Shown here: positions 27,706 to 36,264 of the stretch, in pieces
Layout of the letters: each line of letters begins with the position of its first letter
Position numbering within the stretch: the first letter of the stretch is position 1
DNA from: JBDSLU01 sp963844435
GTDB lineage: Bacteria > Acidobacteriota > Vicinamibacteria > Vicinamibacterales > Vicinamibacteraceae
Length of the DNA stretch: 64,000 nt
Assembly: GCA_963844435.1 (NCBI GenBank)
Contig: CAWJOG010000019.1
Coordinates: forward strand, 39,244 to 103,243
Direction of reading: 5' to 3'
Notes under the pieces: generated by a model
Databases searched by the model: none
Told to the model about the DNA's origin: nothing
What the model saw: only the letters and a program-made list of their open reading frames with translations
Program-made: the position numbers and the translations under genes

Positions 27706-28676
27706 CGTGGCACTATGCCGCCGGCGGCGAGCGGCACGGGCCCGTCGATGACACCGAGCTCGATCGCCTGATCGCCGCCGGCACCGTCACCGGTGACACG
27801 CTCGTGTGGCACGCCGGCCTCGACGGCTGGCGGCCGCTGCGCGAGGCACGCCCGGCGGCGCTGCTCGCGGCCGCCGTCCGGCAACCGGCGGCCATGGCCG
27901 CCGCCGCGCCCGCACGACCCCGGCCCGACGCGGACGCGGAGTTCGCCCGTGTCGCCGGCCGGCGCCTGGCCCCGGTGTCCGCCATCCAGCGCGGGATGGC
28001 GCTGGTGTTCGCGCAACCCGGACCGACGATCGGCATCAGCGCGCTGATCATGGTGATGATGATGGCGGCGGGGTTCGTCCCGTGCATCGGCAGCCTGGTG
28101 CAGATCGCGGTGATGGGCCCGCTCACCGCCGCGTGGTACGGCTACTTCCTGAAGCACATCCGCCGTCAGCCGGCAGCCCTCGAGGACGTGTTCGCGGTCT
28201 TCTCGTCCCCGGACCTCCTGCACATGATCGCCGTCCAGGTGATCGTGACGGTCATCAGCGTCCTCCTGATCCTGCCGTTGGTCGCCATCGTCTTCTTCAC
28301 GATGATCGGCACGGCCGCCGCCACCGCCGCCGCGGCGGATCCCGACGCGGCGCCGCTGGTCGCCTTCTTCCCGTTCTTCTCGGTGTTCGCGCTGGGGATG
28401 CTGCCCGTCTTCGCGGCGCTGATCTACCTGACCATGGCGTTCATGTTCGCGCCCGTGCTGGTCCTCGATCGCGGCCACGCATTCTGGCCGGCGATGCGGC
28501 TCAGCATGCGCGTCGTCAACCGGCGGCTGTTGCCGATGCTCGGACTCGTGCTGCTCTGCTGGCTGATCGGGCTGGCCGGCCTGCTGGCCCTGTGCCTCGG
28601 CATCTTTGTCGCGGCGCCCATCATCGTGGCGTCGTTCGCGTACGCCTACGAGGATCTGTTCGGCGGCGCGGCCTGA
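27702..28676 (+). CDS. GYF_2-domain polytopic membrane protein (copy 2)
   Basis: 324 residues and the same plan as the gene before it: GYF_2 domain WHYAAGGERHGPVDDTELDR ... LVWHAGLDGWRPL (residues 1-48), a shorter linker, then six hydrophobic helices with FVPCIGSLVQIAVMGPL and HAFWPAMRLSMRVVNRR. The pair arose by tandem duplication and is translationally coupled through ATGA, so the products probably work as a heteromer. Function unknown. The final helix LCLGIFVAAPIIVASFAYAY also parallels copy 1. Confidence 0.75.
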   Translation: MTWHYAAGGERHGPVDDTELDRLIAAGTVTGDTLVWHAGLDGWRPLREARPAALLAAAVRQPAAMAAAAPARPRPDADAEFARVAGRRLAPVSAIQRGMALVFAQPGPTIGISALIMVMMMAAGFVPCIGSLVQIAVMGPLTAAWYGYFLKHIRRQPAALEDVFAVFSSPDLLHMIAVQVIVTVISVLLILPLVAIVFFTMIGTAAATAAAADPDAAPLVAFFPFFSVFALGMLPVFAALIYLTMAFMFAPVLVLDRGHAFWPAMRLSMRVVNRRLLPMLGLVLLCWLIGLAGLLALCLGIFVAAPIIVASFAYAYEDLFGGAA

Positions 28677-28693
28677 GGCTCACGCCCGGCGCC

Positions 28694-28699
28694 TATACT
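28694..28699 (+). promoter_or_regulatory. -10 box of an apparently leaderless gene
   Basis: TATACT ends 6 bp before the ATG at 28706, so transcription would begin at or next to the start codon. The corresponding -35 region is poor, as usual for extended promoters in GC-rich bacteria. Confidence 0.4.
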
Positions 28700-28705
28700 G
28701 CAGGT

Positions 28706-28963
28706 ATGGCGCGCGGCTGGGAGAGCAAGTCGATCGAGGAGCAGCAGGAGGCCGCCGCGCGGGAGCGCGCCACCCGCCAGGCTCCGGCGATGAGCGAGGC
28801 CGACAAGGCGCGGGCACAGGAGCGGGAAGGCCTGCGGCTGGCCCGGGCCCGCACCGTCGCCACGCTGCAGACCGCCTGCAATCCGCGCCATCGCGCGATG
28901 CTCGAGGAGACCCTCGCGCACCTCGACGCCCAGCTTGCTGCGCTGACAGCGCCGCCCGCGTGA
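28706..28963 (+). CDS. Small helical protein, MARGW family-like
   Basis: 85 residues beginning MARGWESKSIEEQQEAAARE. Almost entirely predicted alpha-helical with heptad-like Leu/Ala spacing (ARTVATLQTA... MLEETLAHLDAQLAAL), so a small coiled coil. I recall similar short proteins with the MARGWESKSVE start in acidobacteria, all without known function. No ribosome site is visible and a TATACT box sits immediately upstream, which fits a leaderless message. Its TGA overlaps the first stem of the structured repeat that follows. Confidence 0.6.
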   Translation: MARGWESKSIEEQQEAAARERATRQAPAMSEADKARAQEREGLRLARARTVATLQTACNPRHRAMLEETLAHLDAQLAALTAPPA

Positions 28964-29046
28964 GGCGCCGCGGCGCGCCCAGCGCCGCGAATAGCAGCCG
29001 AACGCGCCAAGGGCGGCCCGCGGCGGTTCCTGAGGGGAACCGCCGC
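28957..29046 (+). repeat. Structured intergenic repeat, copy A
   Basis: P1 is short here: CGCGT (28957-28961) with ACGCG (29002-29006). P2: GCGGCGC (28970-28976), loop GCCCA, GCGCCGC (28982-28988). The conserved block AAGGGCGGCCCGCGG leads to P3: an 11-bp perfect stem, 29020-29030 with 29036-29046, loop TGAGG. It lies between convergent genes, overlapping the stop of the small helical protein. Confidence 0.72.
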
Positions 29047-29052
29047 CACCGA

Positions 29053-30495
29053 TCAGTTCGCGGAGCCGCCGGCCGGGGCCGGAACCAGCCGGGCGATGCG
29101 ATCGGGCTGGTTGAACGCGATGTAGACGTAGCCGTCGGGCCCGACGACCATGTCGCGCAGGCGGCCGACGTCCTTGAACAGCACTTCCTGGTGGGTCACC
29201 TTCTCGCCGGTCAGCTCCAGGCGGCGCAGCTCCTGGAAAGCCAGCGAGGCGAGCAGGATGTTGCCCTTCCACTGCGGGAACTTGTCGCCGGAGTAGAACG
29301 CCACCGACGACACCGCGAGCGACGGCGTCCAGTAGGTGATCGGCTGCTCCATGCCTTCCTTGGCGGTGATGTCGGTCCACGGCGTGCCGTTGTAGTTCAT
29401 GCCGTAGGTGATCACCGGCCAGCCGTAGTTGCGGCCCGCGCGGATCACGTTGAGCTCGTCGCCGCCGCGCGGCCCGTGCTCGACTTCCCAGATCACGCCG
29501 GTCGACGGATGGATCGTCAGGCCCTGCGGGTTGCGGTTGCCGTAGGTGTAGATCGACGCCAGCGCCGGCGGCTTGCCGACGAACGGGTTGTCCTTCGGGA
29601 TGGTGCCGTCCTCGTTGATCCGGTGCACCTTGCCGTTCGGCCGGTTCAGCTCCTGCGCGTGCGGCGCCTGGCCGCGCTCGCCGATGCTGAAGTAGATGTG
29701 CCCCTTGCGGTCGAACACGATGCGATCGCCGAAATGGTTGGGGCCCACCGTGTAGAGCTCGGCGGGCGCCTTGTAGACATCCTGGATCTCGACGAAGGCG
29801 TTGCCCTTCAGCTTGCCGCGGACGATCTTCGTCATCGCGCTGTCGTTCTCGCCGGGATCGCTGAACGACAGGTAGATCCAGCCGTTGCGACGGTAGTCGG
29901 GGTGCACGGCGACGTCGAGCAGGCCGCCCTGGCCCTTGTCGAGCACCGCCGGAATGCCGGTGACGGGCTCGGGGGCGAGCTGGCCCTTGTCGATGATCCG
30001 GAGCTGGCCGCGCTTCTCGGTGACCAGCATGCGGCCGTCGGGGAGGAAGTCGAGGCCCCATGGCGCCGCGACGCCCTCGGCGACCGTTTCGAGCCGGAAG
30101 GTCGCCTTCTCGCTCGTGACGACCACGTTGGCCGCCGGCTTGTTGAAGGTGGTCTTCTCGCGCTTGGCCCGCGCGCCCACCTCGCGGATGTAGATGACCA
30201 TCGCCCGCACTTCCTGCGGCGACAGCACGGCTTCGAACGGCGGCATGCCGCCGGGATTGCCCTTCTGGATCATCCGGGCGAGGTCGGCATCGGCGCTGCC
30301 GAACTGCCAGGTGTCGTCGACCAGGCTGCCGAACTGGGCGCCCTCGAGCTTCGGCCCATGGCAGTTGGCGCAGAGCTCTCCGTACAGCTTGCCAATCTCG
30401 CGCTCGGGCGGTGGGGGCTGCTGGGCACTCAGGTAGGCTCCGGAGGCCGCGATACCGGCGCCGAGGACGATGGCCAGATGGCGAACAGTCTTCAT
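29053..30495 (-). CDS. Cytochrome c-PQQ-dependent sugar dehydrogenase fusion
   Basis: 480 residues, intact. Signal peptide (LAIVLGAGIAASGAYLSA), cytochrome c with CANCH (about residue 42) and distal Met in PGGMPPFEAVLS, then a glucose/sorbosone-dehydrogenase propeller: APWGLDFLPDGRMLVTEKRG, LLDVAVHPDYRRNGWIYLSF, VEHGPRGGDELNVIRAGRNY and YGMNYNGTPW. It should oxidise a sugar in the periplasm with PQQ and pass electrons to the fused haem. It is a clear paralogue of the broken gene at 21265-22712 and shows what that gene's reading frame should be. GGAG precedes the ATG at 30495. The stop lies 6 bp from structured repeat copy A. Confidence 0.92.
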   Translation of the reverse strand: MKTVRHLAIVLGAGIAASGAYLSAQQPPPPEREIGKLYGELCANCHGPKLEGAQFGSLVDDTWQFGSADADLARMIQKGNPGGMPPFEAVLSPQEVRAMVIYIREVGARAKREKTTFNKPAANVVVTSEKATFRLETVAEGVAAPWGLDFLPDGRMLVTEKRGQLRIIDKGQLAPEPVTGIPAVLDKGQGGLLDVAVHPDYRRNGWIYLSFSDPGENDSAMTKIVRGKLKGNAFVEIQDVYKAPAELYTVGPNHFGDRIVFDRKGHIYFSIGERGQAPHAQELNRPNGKVHRINEDGTIPKDNPFVGKPPALASIYTYGNRNPQGLTIHPSTGVIWEVEHGPRGGDELNVIRAGRNYGWPVITYGMNYNGTPWTDITAKEGMEQPITYWTPSLAVSSVAFYSGDKFPQWKGNILLASLAFQELRRLELTGEKVTHQEVLFKDVGRLRDMVVGPDGYVYIAFNQPDRIARLVPAPAGGSAN

Positions 30496-30676
30496 AGAAC
30501 TCCGGAGCTTAACACGCGCCTCGGCTCGTCCGGCCGGGCCGTCCGGATCCGCACAGCGCGGATCGTGAACGGACACCGGGTCCGTCGCATGGGCCTCGGC
30601 AGGCGTGTGCTATCAGCGAGTTACGACGGATGTTCGTGGGCCGCGACTGGCACGCCGCTGGCACTGGCCACGCCGC

Positions 30677-33199
30677 ATGACGCACCTCCTGGCCGACCTG
30701 CGCCTGGCCGCCCGCAGCCTCGCCCGCGCGCCGCTCTTCACCGTCGTCGCGGTCGTCTCGATCGCGCTCGGGATCGGCGCCAACACCGCGGTGTTCACGC
30801 TCCTGGACCAGGTCGCGTTGCGGCCGCTCCCGATCCAGCGGCCCGACGAGCTGGTCCAGATCCACGCCCGCGGCGAAGAAAGCTACGGCGGCACCATGGG
30901 CAACGGCACCGAGCTGTCGTGGCCCATGCTCCGCGACTTCCAGGACAAAGCCCACGGTTTCGACGGCGTGGTGGGCCGGGTCATCACACAGCTTCACGTC
31001 GGCCAGAACGGCGTCAGCGAGCGCACCGACGGCGAGATGGTCTCGGGCAACTACTTCGAGGTCCTCGGGGTCGAGCCCGCGATCGGCCGGCTCCTCACGC
31101 CGGCCGATGACGCCACGATCTCCGGCCACGCGCTTGCGGTGCTCGGCTACGACTACTGGCGCCGCCGCTTCGCCGGCCGCGACGATGTCCTCGGTCAGGC
31201 GATTCAGATCAACGGCCACCCGTTCACCGTGGTTGGCGTCGCGGCCCGCGGCTTCTACGGCCTCGAGCTCGGACAGCCGGCGGACGTCTTCGTGCCTGTC
31301 ACGATGCAGCCGCAGCTCGGCCCGGCCTGGCTCAAGCTCGAGAATCGCCGGTTCCGCTGGGTGCAGGTCTACGCGCGACGCAAGCCGGGCGTGAGCCTCG
31401 AGCGGGCGCAGGCCGGGCTGCAGCCGCTCTTCAGCGCCATCCTCCAGACGGAGGTGCAGGAGACCGGCTTCCAGCGCGCCTCGGCCGAGACCAAGGCGCA
31501 GTTCGTCAAGGCGAAGGTCCGGGTCGTCGACGGCAGCCACGGACAGGCGGAGCTGCGCTCGGAGATGAACCAGTCGCTCGCGATCCTGATGGCGGTCGCG
31601 GCGGGCGTGCTGCTGATCGCGTGCGCCAATCTCGCCAACCTGCTGATCGCCCGCGGCGCGGCGCGCGAGCGCGAGCTGGCGCTGCGGCGGGCGCTGGGCG
31701 CGAGCGGGCTGCGGCTGGCGTGGCTGCTGATGGCGGAGGCCGCGGTGCTCGCCGCGGTGGGCAGCGTGTGCGGCCTGATCGTCGCGACGTGGGGCGCCGG
31801 CCTGCTCGTCGACGTGTTCGCCACCTCGGACAGCGTCGCGGTCGTCGGCGCCTCGCCCGACTGGCGGATCGTGGCGTTCACGGCCGCCATCGCCGTGGCC
31901 ACCGCGCTGCTCTCGGGCCTCGCGCCGGCGGTGCGCGCGGTCCGGGGCGGGGTCGCGCCCGCGCTGAAGGCGGCCGGCGGCGGCGTGGTGCGCGAGCAGC
32001 CGCGGCTGCGCAAGACGCTGGTCGTCGCCCAGGTCGCGCTGTCGTTCTTGATGATCGTGACCGCCGCGCTCTTCGTGCGCAGCCTGGACAACCTTCTGGA
32101 AGTCCACCCGGGCTACTCCACGTCGAAGGTCACCTCGTTCACGATCGACCTGGAGCGCAGCGGCATCAAGGACGAGCGCAGCCGCGTCTTCGGACAGGAT
32201 CTGCTCGACCGCGTGCGTGCGCTGCCGGGCGTGGAGGCGGCCGGGTTCGCTACCATGGGCATCCTCGAAGGCGGCGCCTGGGGCATGGGCTTCACCGTCG
32301 AGGGCTTCTCGCCGAAGCCCGGCGAGAGCGCGAGTTCGCTGGTCAACGCGGTCAGCCCCGGCTACCTCGAGGCGCTCCAGGCGCGGATCGTGCGCGGCCG
32401 CCCCTTCACGGTGCAGGACGCCCGCATCCCGCCCGAGGGCGAGGAGTGGCCCTATCGCACCGGGATCGTGAACGAGACGTTCGTCAAACGCTATTTCGGC
32501 GACCGCGATCCGATCGGGCGTCACGTCGGCATCGGCGACGATCCCGGCACGGCCATGCCCATCGCGATCGTCGGCGTCGTCGCCGACAGCAAGTACCAGG
32601 CGATCCGTGAGGGCGTGAGAGCGCAGATCCTCCTGCCGGCGTTCGAGAGCGGCGGCCTGAACAACGTCACGGTCTACCTCCGCAGCCGCCAGCCGACGGC
32701 ATCGGTCGTGGCCAACGTGCGCGGCGTGGTCCGTGCGCTCGATCCGGGGATGCCGGTGTTCAACGTGGCGACGCTCGACGAACGCGTCGCCCGCTCGCTG
32801 CGCAACGAGCGGCTGGTGGCGGGCCTGTCGGCCGCGTTCGCGACGCTCGCGACGCTCCTCGGCGTCGTCGGGCTCTACGGCGTGATGGCCTACACCGTCA
32901 CGCGGCGCTCGCGCGAGATCGGCATCCGGATGGCGCTCGGCGCGCGCGCCTCGCTCGTCGCCCGGCACGTCGTGCGCGAGGCGGGCCTGCTCATCGTCGC
33001 GGGCCTGGTGCTCGCGGCGCCGGCGGCGTGGTGGCTCAAGCGCTACATCGCCGCCGAGCTCTACGGCGTCACGCCCGGCGATCCGCAGACCATCGCGCTC
33101 GCCGCGATCGGCCTGACCGCCGTTGGGCTCCTCGCGGCGGCCATCCCGGCCCGCAGGGCGGCGCGCGTCTCTCCGATGCAGGCGCTCCGCGAAGAGTAG
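30677..33199 (+). CDS. ADOP-type duplicated ABC transporter permease (MacB/FtsX fold)
   Basis: 840 residues, two MacB_PCD-FtsX modules in tandem. Module 1: first helix LFTVVAVVSIALGIGANTAVF (residues 20-40), a periplasmic domain to ~280, then helices in LAILMAVAAGVLLIACANLA and the RERELALRRALGAS coupling loop. Module 2 begins near residue 450 (LRKTLVVAQVALSFLMIVTA) and ends with SREIGIRMALGARASLV and PARRAARVSPMQALREE. This is the 'acidobacterial duplicated orphan permease' layout: no ATPase gene is adjacent. Substrate unknown; relatives act in lipoprotein or antibiotic-peptide extrusion. ATG 30677 is chosen over upstream in-frame codons. Confidence 0.92.
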   Translation: MTHLLADLRLAARSLARAPLFTVVAVVSIALGIGANTAVFTLLDQVALRPLPIQRPDELVQIHARGEESYGGTMGNGTELSWPMLRDFQDKAHGFDGVVGRVITQLHVGQNGVSERTDGEMVSGNYFEVLGVEPAIGRLLTPADDATISGHALAVLGYDYWRRRFAGRDDVLGQAIQINGHPFTVVGVAARGFYGLELGQPADVFVPVTMQPQLGPAWLKLENRRFRWVQVYARRKPGVSLERAQAGLQPLFSAILQTEVQETGFQRASAETKAQFVKAKVRVVDGSHGQAELRSEMNQSLAILMAVAAGVLLIACANLANLLIARGAARERELALRRALGASGLRLAWLLMAEAAVLAAVGSVCGLIVATWGAGLLVDVFATSDSVAVVGASPDWRIVAFTAAIAVATALLSGLAPAVRAVRGGVAPALKAAGGGVVREQPRLRKTLVVAQVALSFLMIVTAALFVRSLDNLLEVHPGYSTSKVTSFTIDLERSGIKDERSRVFGQDLLDRVRALPGVEAAGFATMGILEGGAWGMGFTVEGFSPKPGESASSLVNAVSPGYLEALQARIVRGRPFTVQDARIPPEGEEWPYRTGIVNETFVKRYFGDRDPIGRHVGIGDDPGTAMPIAIVGVVADSKYQAIREGVRAQILLPAFESGGLNNVTVYLRSRQPTASVVANVRGVVRALDPGMPVFNVATLDERVARSLRNERLVAGLSAAFATLATLLGVVGLYGVMAYTVTRRSREIGIRMALGARASLVARHVVREAGLLIVAGLVLAAPAAWWLKRYIAAELYGVTPGDPQTIALAAIGLTAVGLLAAAIPARRAARVSPMQALREE

Positions 33200-33228
33200 C
33201 TGCCGCCGACCCCGCGATGCGACGACGG

Positions 33229-34772
33229 TCAGGGCGCTGAGGGCGCGGCGGGCGCCGGCGTCCGGCCGAGCATCTTGTCGGCCCACGGAATGAAGTGCTT
33301 CCAGTTGGGCTGATCGGTGTGGCCGCCATCGTGCTGCCGCCACGCCAGCTGGCCGCCGATCATCACGTTCACCGCCGGCATCTTCTCCGTCATGTAGTCG
33401 TCCGAGCGGCCCAGATCCTTGGCGCCGAGCAGGCGGAAGGCGGGCTGCGCGGCGACGGCCGCCATGAAGCTGCCCTGCTGATCGAGCCACCTGGCGTCGC
33501 CCTTCTCGGGCACGCCGTAGCTGATGAACGTCGGCCGCGGCGCGCACAGCGCGATCAGCTGGTGCGCGTCGACGGGGATGTCGCCGGCGTTCTTGCTCCC
33601 GAACGTCGCCTCGCTGGCGCCGTACTTCAGGAAGTTGCCGGCCATCCAGTGGTACTGGCCGCTCGCGGTGAGGTTCTCGACGGCCTCGCCGAAGTTGCGG
33701 CGGTGCAGCTTGGCGCCGCCTTCACCCGACGATCCGACGAGGACGACCGCGAAGCGCGGCTCGAAGGCCATCGTCACGAGCGCCGCCTTGCCGTAGCGCG
33801 ACACGCCGTCGATGCCGACGCGCTTGGCGTCGAGCGTCGCATCGGTCTCGATGAAGTCGAGCGCCCGCGCCGCGCCCCACGACCACGCGCGCAGCGAGCC
33901 CCAGTCGTCCGGCTTGCGCGGCTGGCCCTTGTTGACCAGGCCGATGATCCCCTTGGTCAGCCCGGCGCCGTTGTCGGCCTGGACGCTCGACGGGTTGAGG
34001 AAGGCATAGGCCCAGCCCGCCTCGATCAGCTGCTGCGTGCCGGGCGGATCCTCGCCGGGTCCCGGCGGCGGGATCGGGCCGGCCGAAGAAGTCGAGCGCC
34101 GGCGATCCCGGAGGACCGGGAAGCGCGCCGCCGCGGAACATCACCATGACCGGCGCCGGCTTCGCCGCTTTGGCGGGCTGCACCAGGATGAGCGAGATGC
34201 TCGACGTCGATCGCCGGGTGGGCACTGTTGTCGACCTTGCCGATCAGGCGCCGCCCGACGACCGGCGTCGATCCGACGACCGTGTTCACCGTCTCGGCGA
34301 CCGTCCACGTCACCTTCGGCACGTTGGCCGGGATGCGGCCGACGACCTCGCGCTCGAAGTCCTCCATGATCTCCTTGCGCCGCGTCTCCCACTGCGCCTT
34401 GGTGGTGACCTTGGCGCCGCTCTTCAGCGTCATGAGCTCGGGGAGCTTCGGGTAGGGATTGGCCTGCGCTTCGTCGTAGTTCGCGGCGTTGGGCTGCGAC
34501 TCGTTGGCGTTGCGGCCGGGCCGCACCGCCTTGATCCCGAGCTGCTGCATCATCTGCGCGTGATCGGCCCGGTTCTCCTCCTGGATCTTGGCGCGGGCGG
34601 CCTGCTGCTCGGGCGTCAGCGGCGGCGGGCCTGGCGGCGGGGCCGGAGCCGGCGCGGGTGCTTGCGCAGGCGGGGTGGCGGCCGGAGCCGATTGCCCGGC
34701 CACGGTGACGGCCGCGAGGGCGATCGCCGAGAGGGTCGCCGGAAGGACGACCGGACGGAAGTGGAGTCGCAT
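33229..34772 (-). CDS. CE15-like glucuronoyl esterase, secreted (two frameshifts)
   Basis: About 513 residues after repair. Signal peptide (LPATLSAIALAAVTVAG), a Pro/Ala-rich stretch, then the esterase. The nucleophile region GVSRYGKAALVTMAFEPRF corresponds to the CE15 'G-C-S-R-x-G-K' motif, followed by GSSGEGGAKLHRRNFGE and YHWMAGNFLKYG; the catalytic His is in QHDGGHTDQPNW. CE15 enzymes cleave ester links between glucuronoxylan and lignin; bacterial relatives are sometimes named acetylxylan esterase. Extra bases near 34195 and 34085 break the frame; removing them restores SISLILVQPAKAAKP and GPIPPPGPGEDPPGTQQL. Length 3n+2 fits. It neighbours the CE7 esterase. Confidence 0.85.
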
Positions 34773-34794
34773 AGGATTAGCTTCCTGCCGCCCC

Positions 34795-34885
34795 GCGTGC
34801 CGGCGCCGCGACGCGCCCAGCGTCGCGAATCAGCAGCCGGCACGCCCGGAGGGCGGCCCGCGGCCGTGCGTGAGAGCGCGGCCGC
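34795..34885 (+). repeat. Structured intergenic repeat, copy B
   Basis: The best-formed copy. P1: GCGTGCCGG (34795-34803) with CCGGCACGC (34837-34845), 9 bp perfect. P2: GCGACGC (34808-34814), loop GCCCA, GCGTCGC (34820-34826), with a compensatory A-T pair relative to copies A and D. P3: 34860-34869 with 34876-34885, one G-U pair, loop GTGAGA. It lies between the divergent CE15 and CE7 esterase genes. Confidence 0.75.
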
Positions 34886-34913
34886 AAACGATAATTTGTT
34901 TCAGTCTACGACT

Positions 34914-36251
34914 ATGACGACCCGTTCATGTCACCGGTATCGCGGCAGCCTTGCCGCGGCCCTCGCCGTCGTCTGCCTTTCGGCATCCATTCAGGCGCAA
35001 CCCGTGCCGATCGCGGCGCCCGCCGGCCCCGCGCTGGTCAAACCCGCCTTCACGCCGCGCAACGCGACCGGGATCTACGCGCTCGGGGACACGGTGGCCT
35101 GGACGGCGACGCTGCCGTCGGGGTCCGCCCCGGCGCCTGGCGGGTATCTCTACAAGATCCGCAAGAACAACCTGGAGATCCTCGAGACCGGCGTCCTCGA
35201 TTTCAGCAAGGGCCCGGCCACCATCGACGTCGTGGTCCGCGAGCCGATGATGGTCTACGTCGAGGTCACGGTGCCCGGCTACGAGGCCGGCGCCGTCGCC
35301 AAGCTCGGCGCCGCCGTCGCGCCGTCGAAGCTGACGCCAGCGGTCCCGCGTCCGGCCGACTTCGACCAGTTCTGGGATGCCAGGCTGAAGGCGCTGGCCG
35401 CGGTCCCGATCGATCCGGTGGTGACGCCGGTCGAGAGCCCGGATCCGTCGGTCGAGCTGTTCTCCGTCGCGCTGCGCAGCGTGGGCTCGACCGCGCGCGC
35501 CTGGCTGGCGAAGCCGAAGCGGCCCGGACCGTATCCGGCGCTGGTGCTCCTGCAGTGGGCGGGGGTCTACAAGCTGACGCCGAAGAGCGCCGTCGATCGC
35601 GCCGCCGAGGGGTGGCTGGTGCTGAACGTCAGCTCGCACGACCTGCCGCTCGATCAGGAGCAGGACCCGCTGGTGCCGCGCCGCTACGGCGACGTCGGCG
35701 CGCTCTCGCGCGAGACGTCGTACTTCCTGAACATGTACCTGCGCGACGTCCGCGGCGTCGACTACATCGCGTCACGCCCCGACTGGGATGGCAGGACGCT
35801 CGTGCTCATGGGCACGAGCATGGGCGGGCAGCAGAGCCTGGTGACCGCGGCGCTGCACCCGAAGGTGACTGCGGTTCTCGTGAACGAACCGGCCGGCGCC
35901 GACGCCAGCGGCGACCGTCACGGCCGCAAGGCCGGCTATCCGAACTGGGACGCCGAGTTCCCGCAGATCATGCAGACGGCGCGCTACTTCGACGTCGTCA
36001 ACTTCGCGCCGCGCATCACGGCACCAGCCGTGGTGACGCTCGGCTTCATCGACACGATCACGCCGCCGGTCGGGATCTGGACCGCCTTCAACCAGATGCA
36101 AGGGCCGAAGGAGCTGATCCCGATGATCGAATCGGACCACAACAACCGCACCCCCGAGAAGCAGGGCGACTGGGAGGCGCGCTGGCGCGCGGTGCTGAAG
36201 ACGCTGGTCGACGGCGGGACGTTCGTGCCGACGCCGACAGCGACGCCGTAG
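34914..36251 (+). CDS. Secreted acetylxylan esterase (CE7/AXE1 family)
   Basis: 445 residues. Signal peptide (GSLAAALAVVCLSASIQAQ), a ~110-residue Ig-like N-terminal part (TGIYALGDTVAWTATLPSG), then the AXE1 alpha/beta-hydrolase: RPADFDQFWDARLKALA, nucleophile GTSMGGQQSL, Asp in LGFIDTITPPVG and His in ESDHNNRTPEK. CE7 enzymes remove acetyl groups from xylo-oligosaccharides and other acetylated substrates. The start ATG at 34914 has no obvious ribosome site; a GATAAT box lies about 25 bp upstream. It is divergent from the CE15 gene, together suggesting deconstruction of decorated glucuronoxylan. Confidence 0.85.
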   Translation: MTTRSCHRYRGSLAAALAVVCLSASIQAQPVPIAAPAGPALVKPAFTPRNATGIYALGDTVAWTATLPSGSAPAPGGYLYKIRKNNLEILETGVLDFSKGPATIDVVVREPMMVYVEVTVPGYEAGAVAKLGAAVAPSKLTPAVPRPADFDQFWDARLKALAAVPIDPVVTPVESPDPSVELFSVALRSVGSTARAWLAKPKRPGPYPALVLLQWAGVYKLTPKSAVDRAAEGWLVLNVSSHDLPLDQEQDPLVPRRYGDVGALSRETSYFLNMYLRDVRGVDYIASRPDWDGRTLVLMGTSMGGQQSLVTAALHPKVTAVLVNEPAGADASGDRHGRKAGYPNWDAEFPQIMQTARYFDVVNFAPRITAPAVVTLGFIDTITPPVGIWTAFNQMQGPKELIPMIESDHNNRTPEKQGDWEARWRAVLKTLVDGGTFVPTPTATP

Positions 36252-36264
36252 CGCAGCGGAGCCG

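Noticed and set aside
30509..33547. Minus-strand 1000-codon frame over the ADOP permease
   Set aside because: Low-complexity R/H/D/E text; the plus strand has clear permease helices.
33229..34772. Pseudogene status for the CE15-like esterase
   Set aside because: Both breaks are single extra bases flanked by conserved sequence, the same pattern as in many other genes here; error is likelier than decay.
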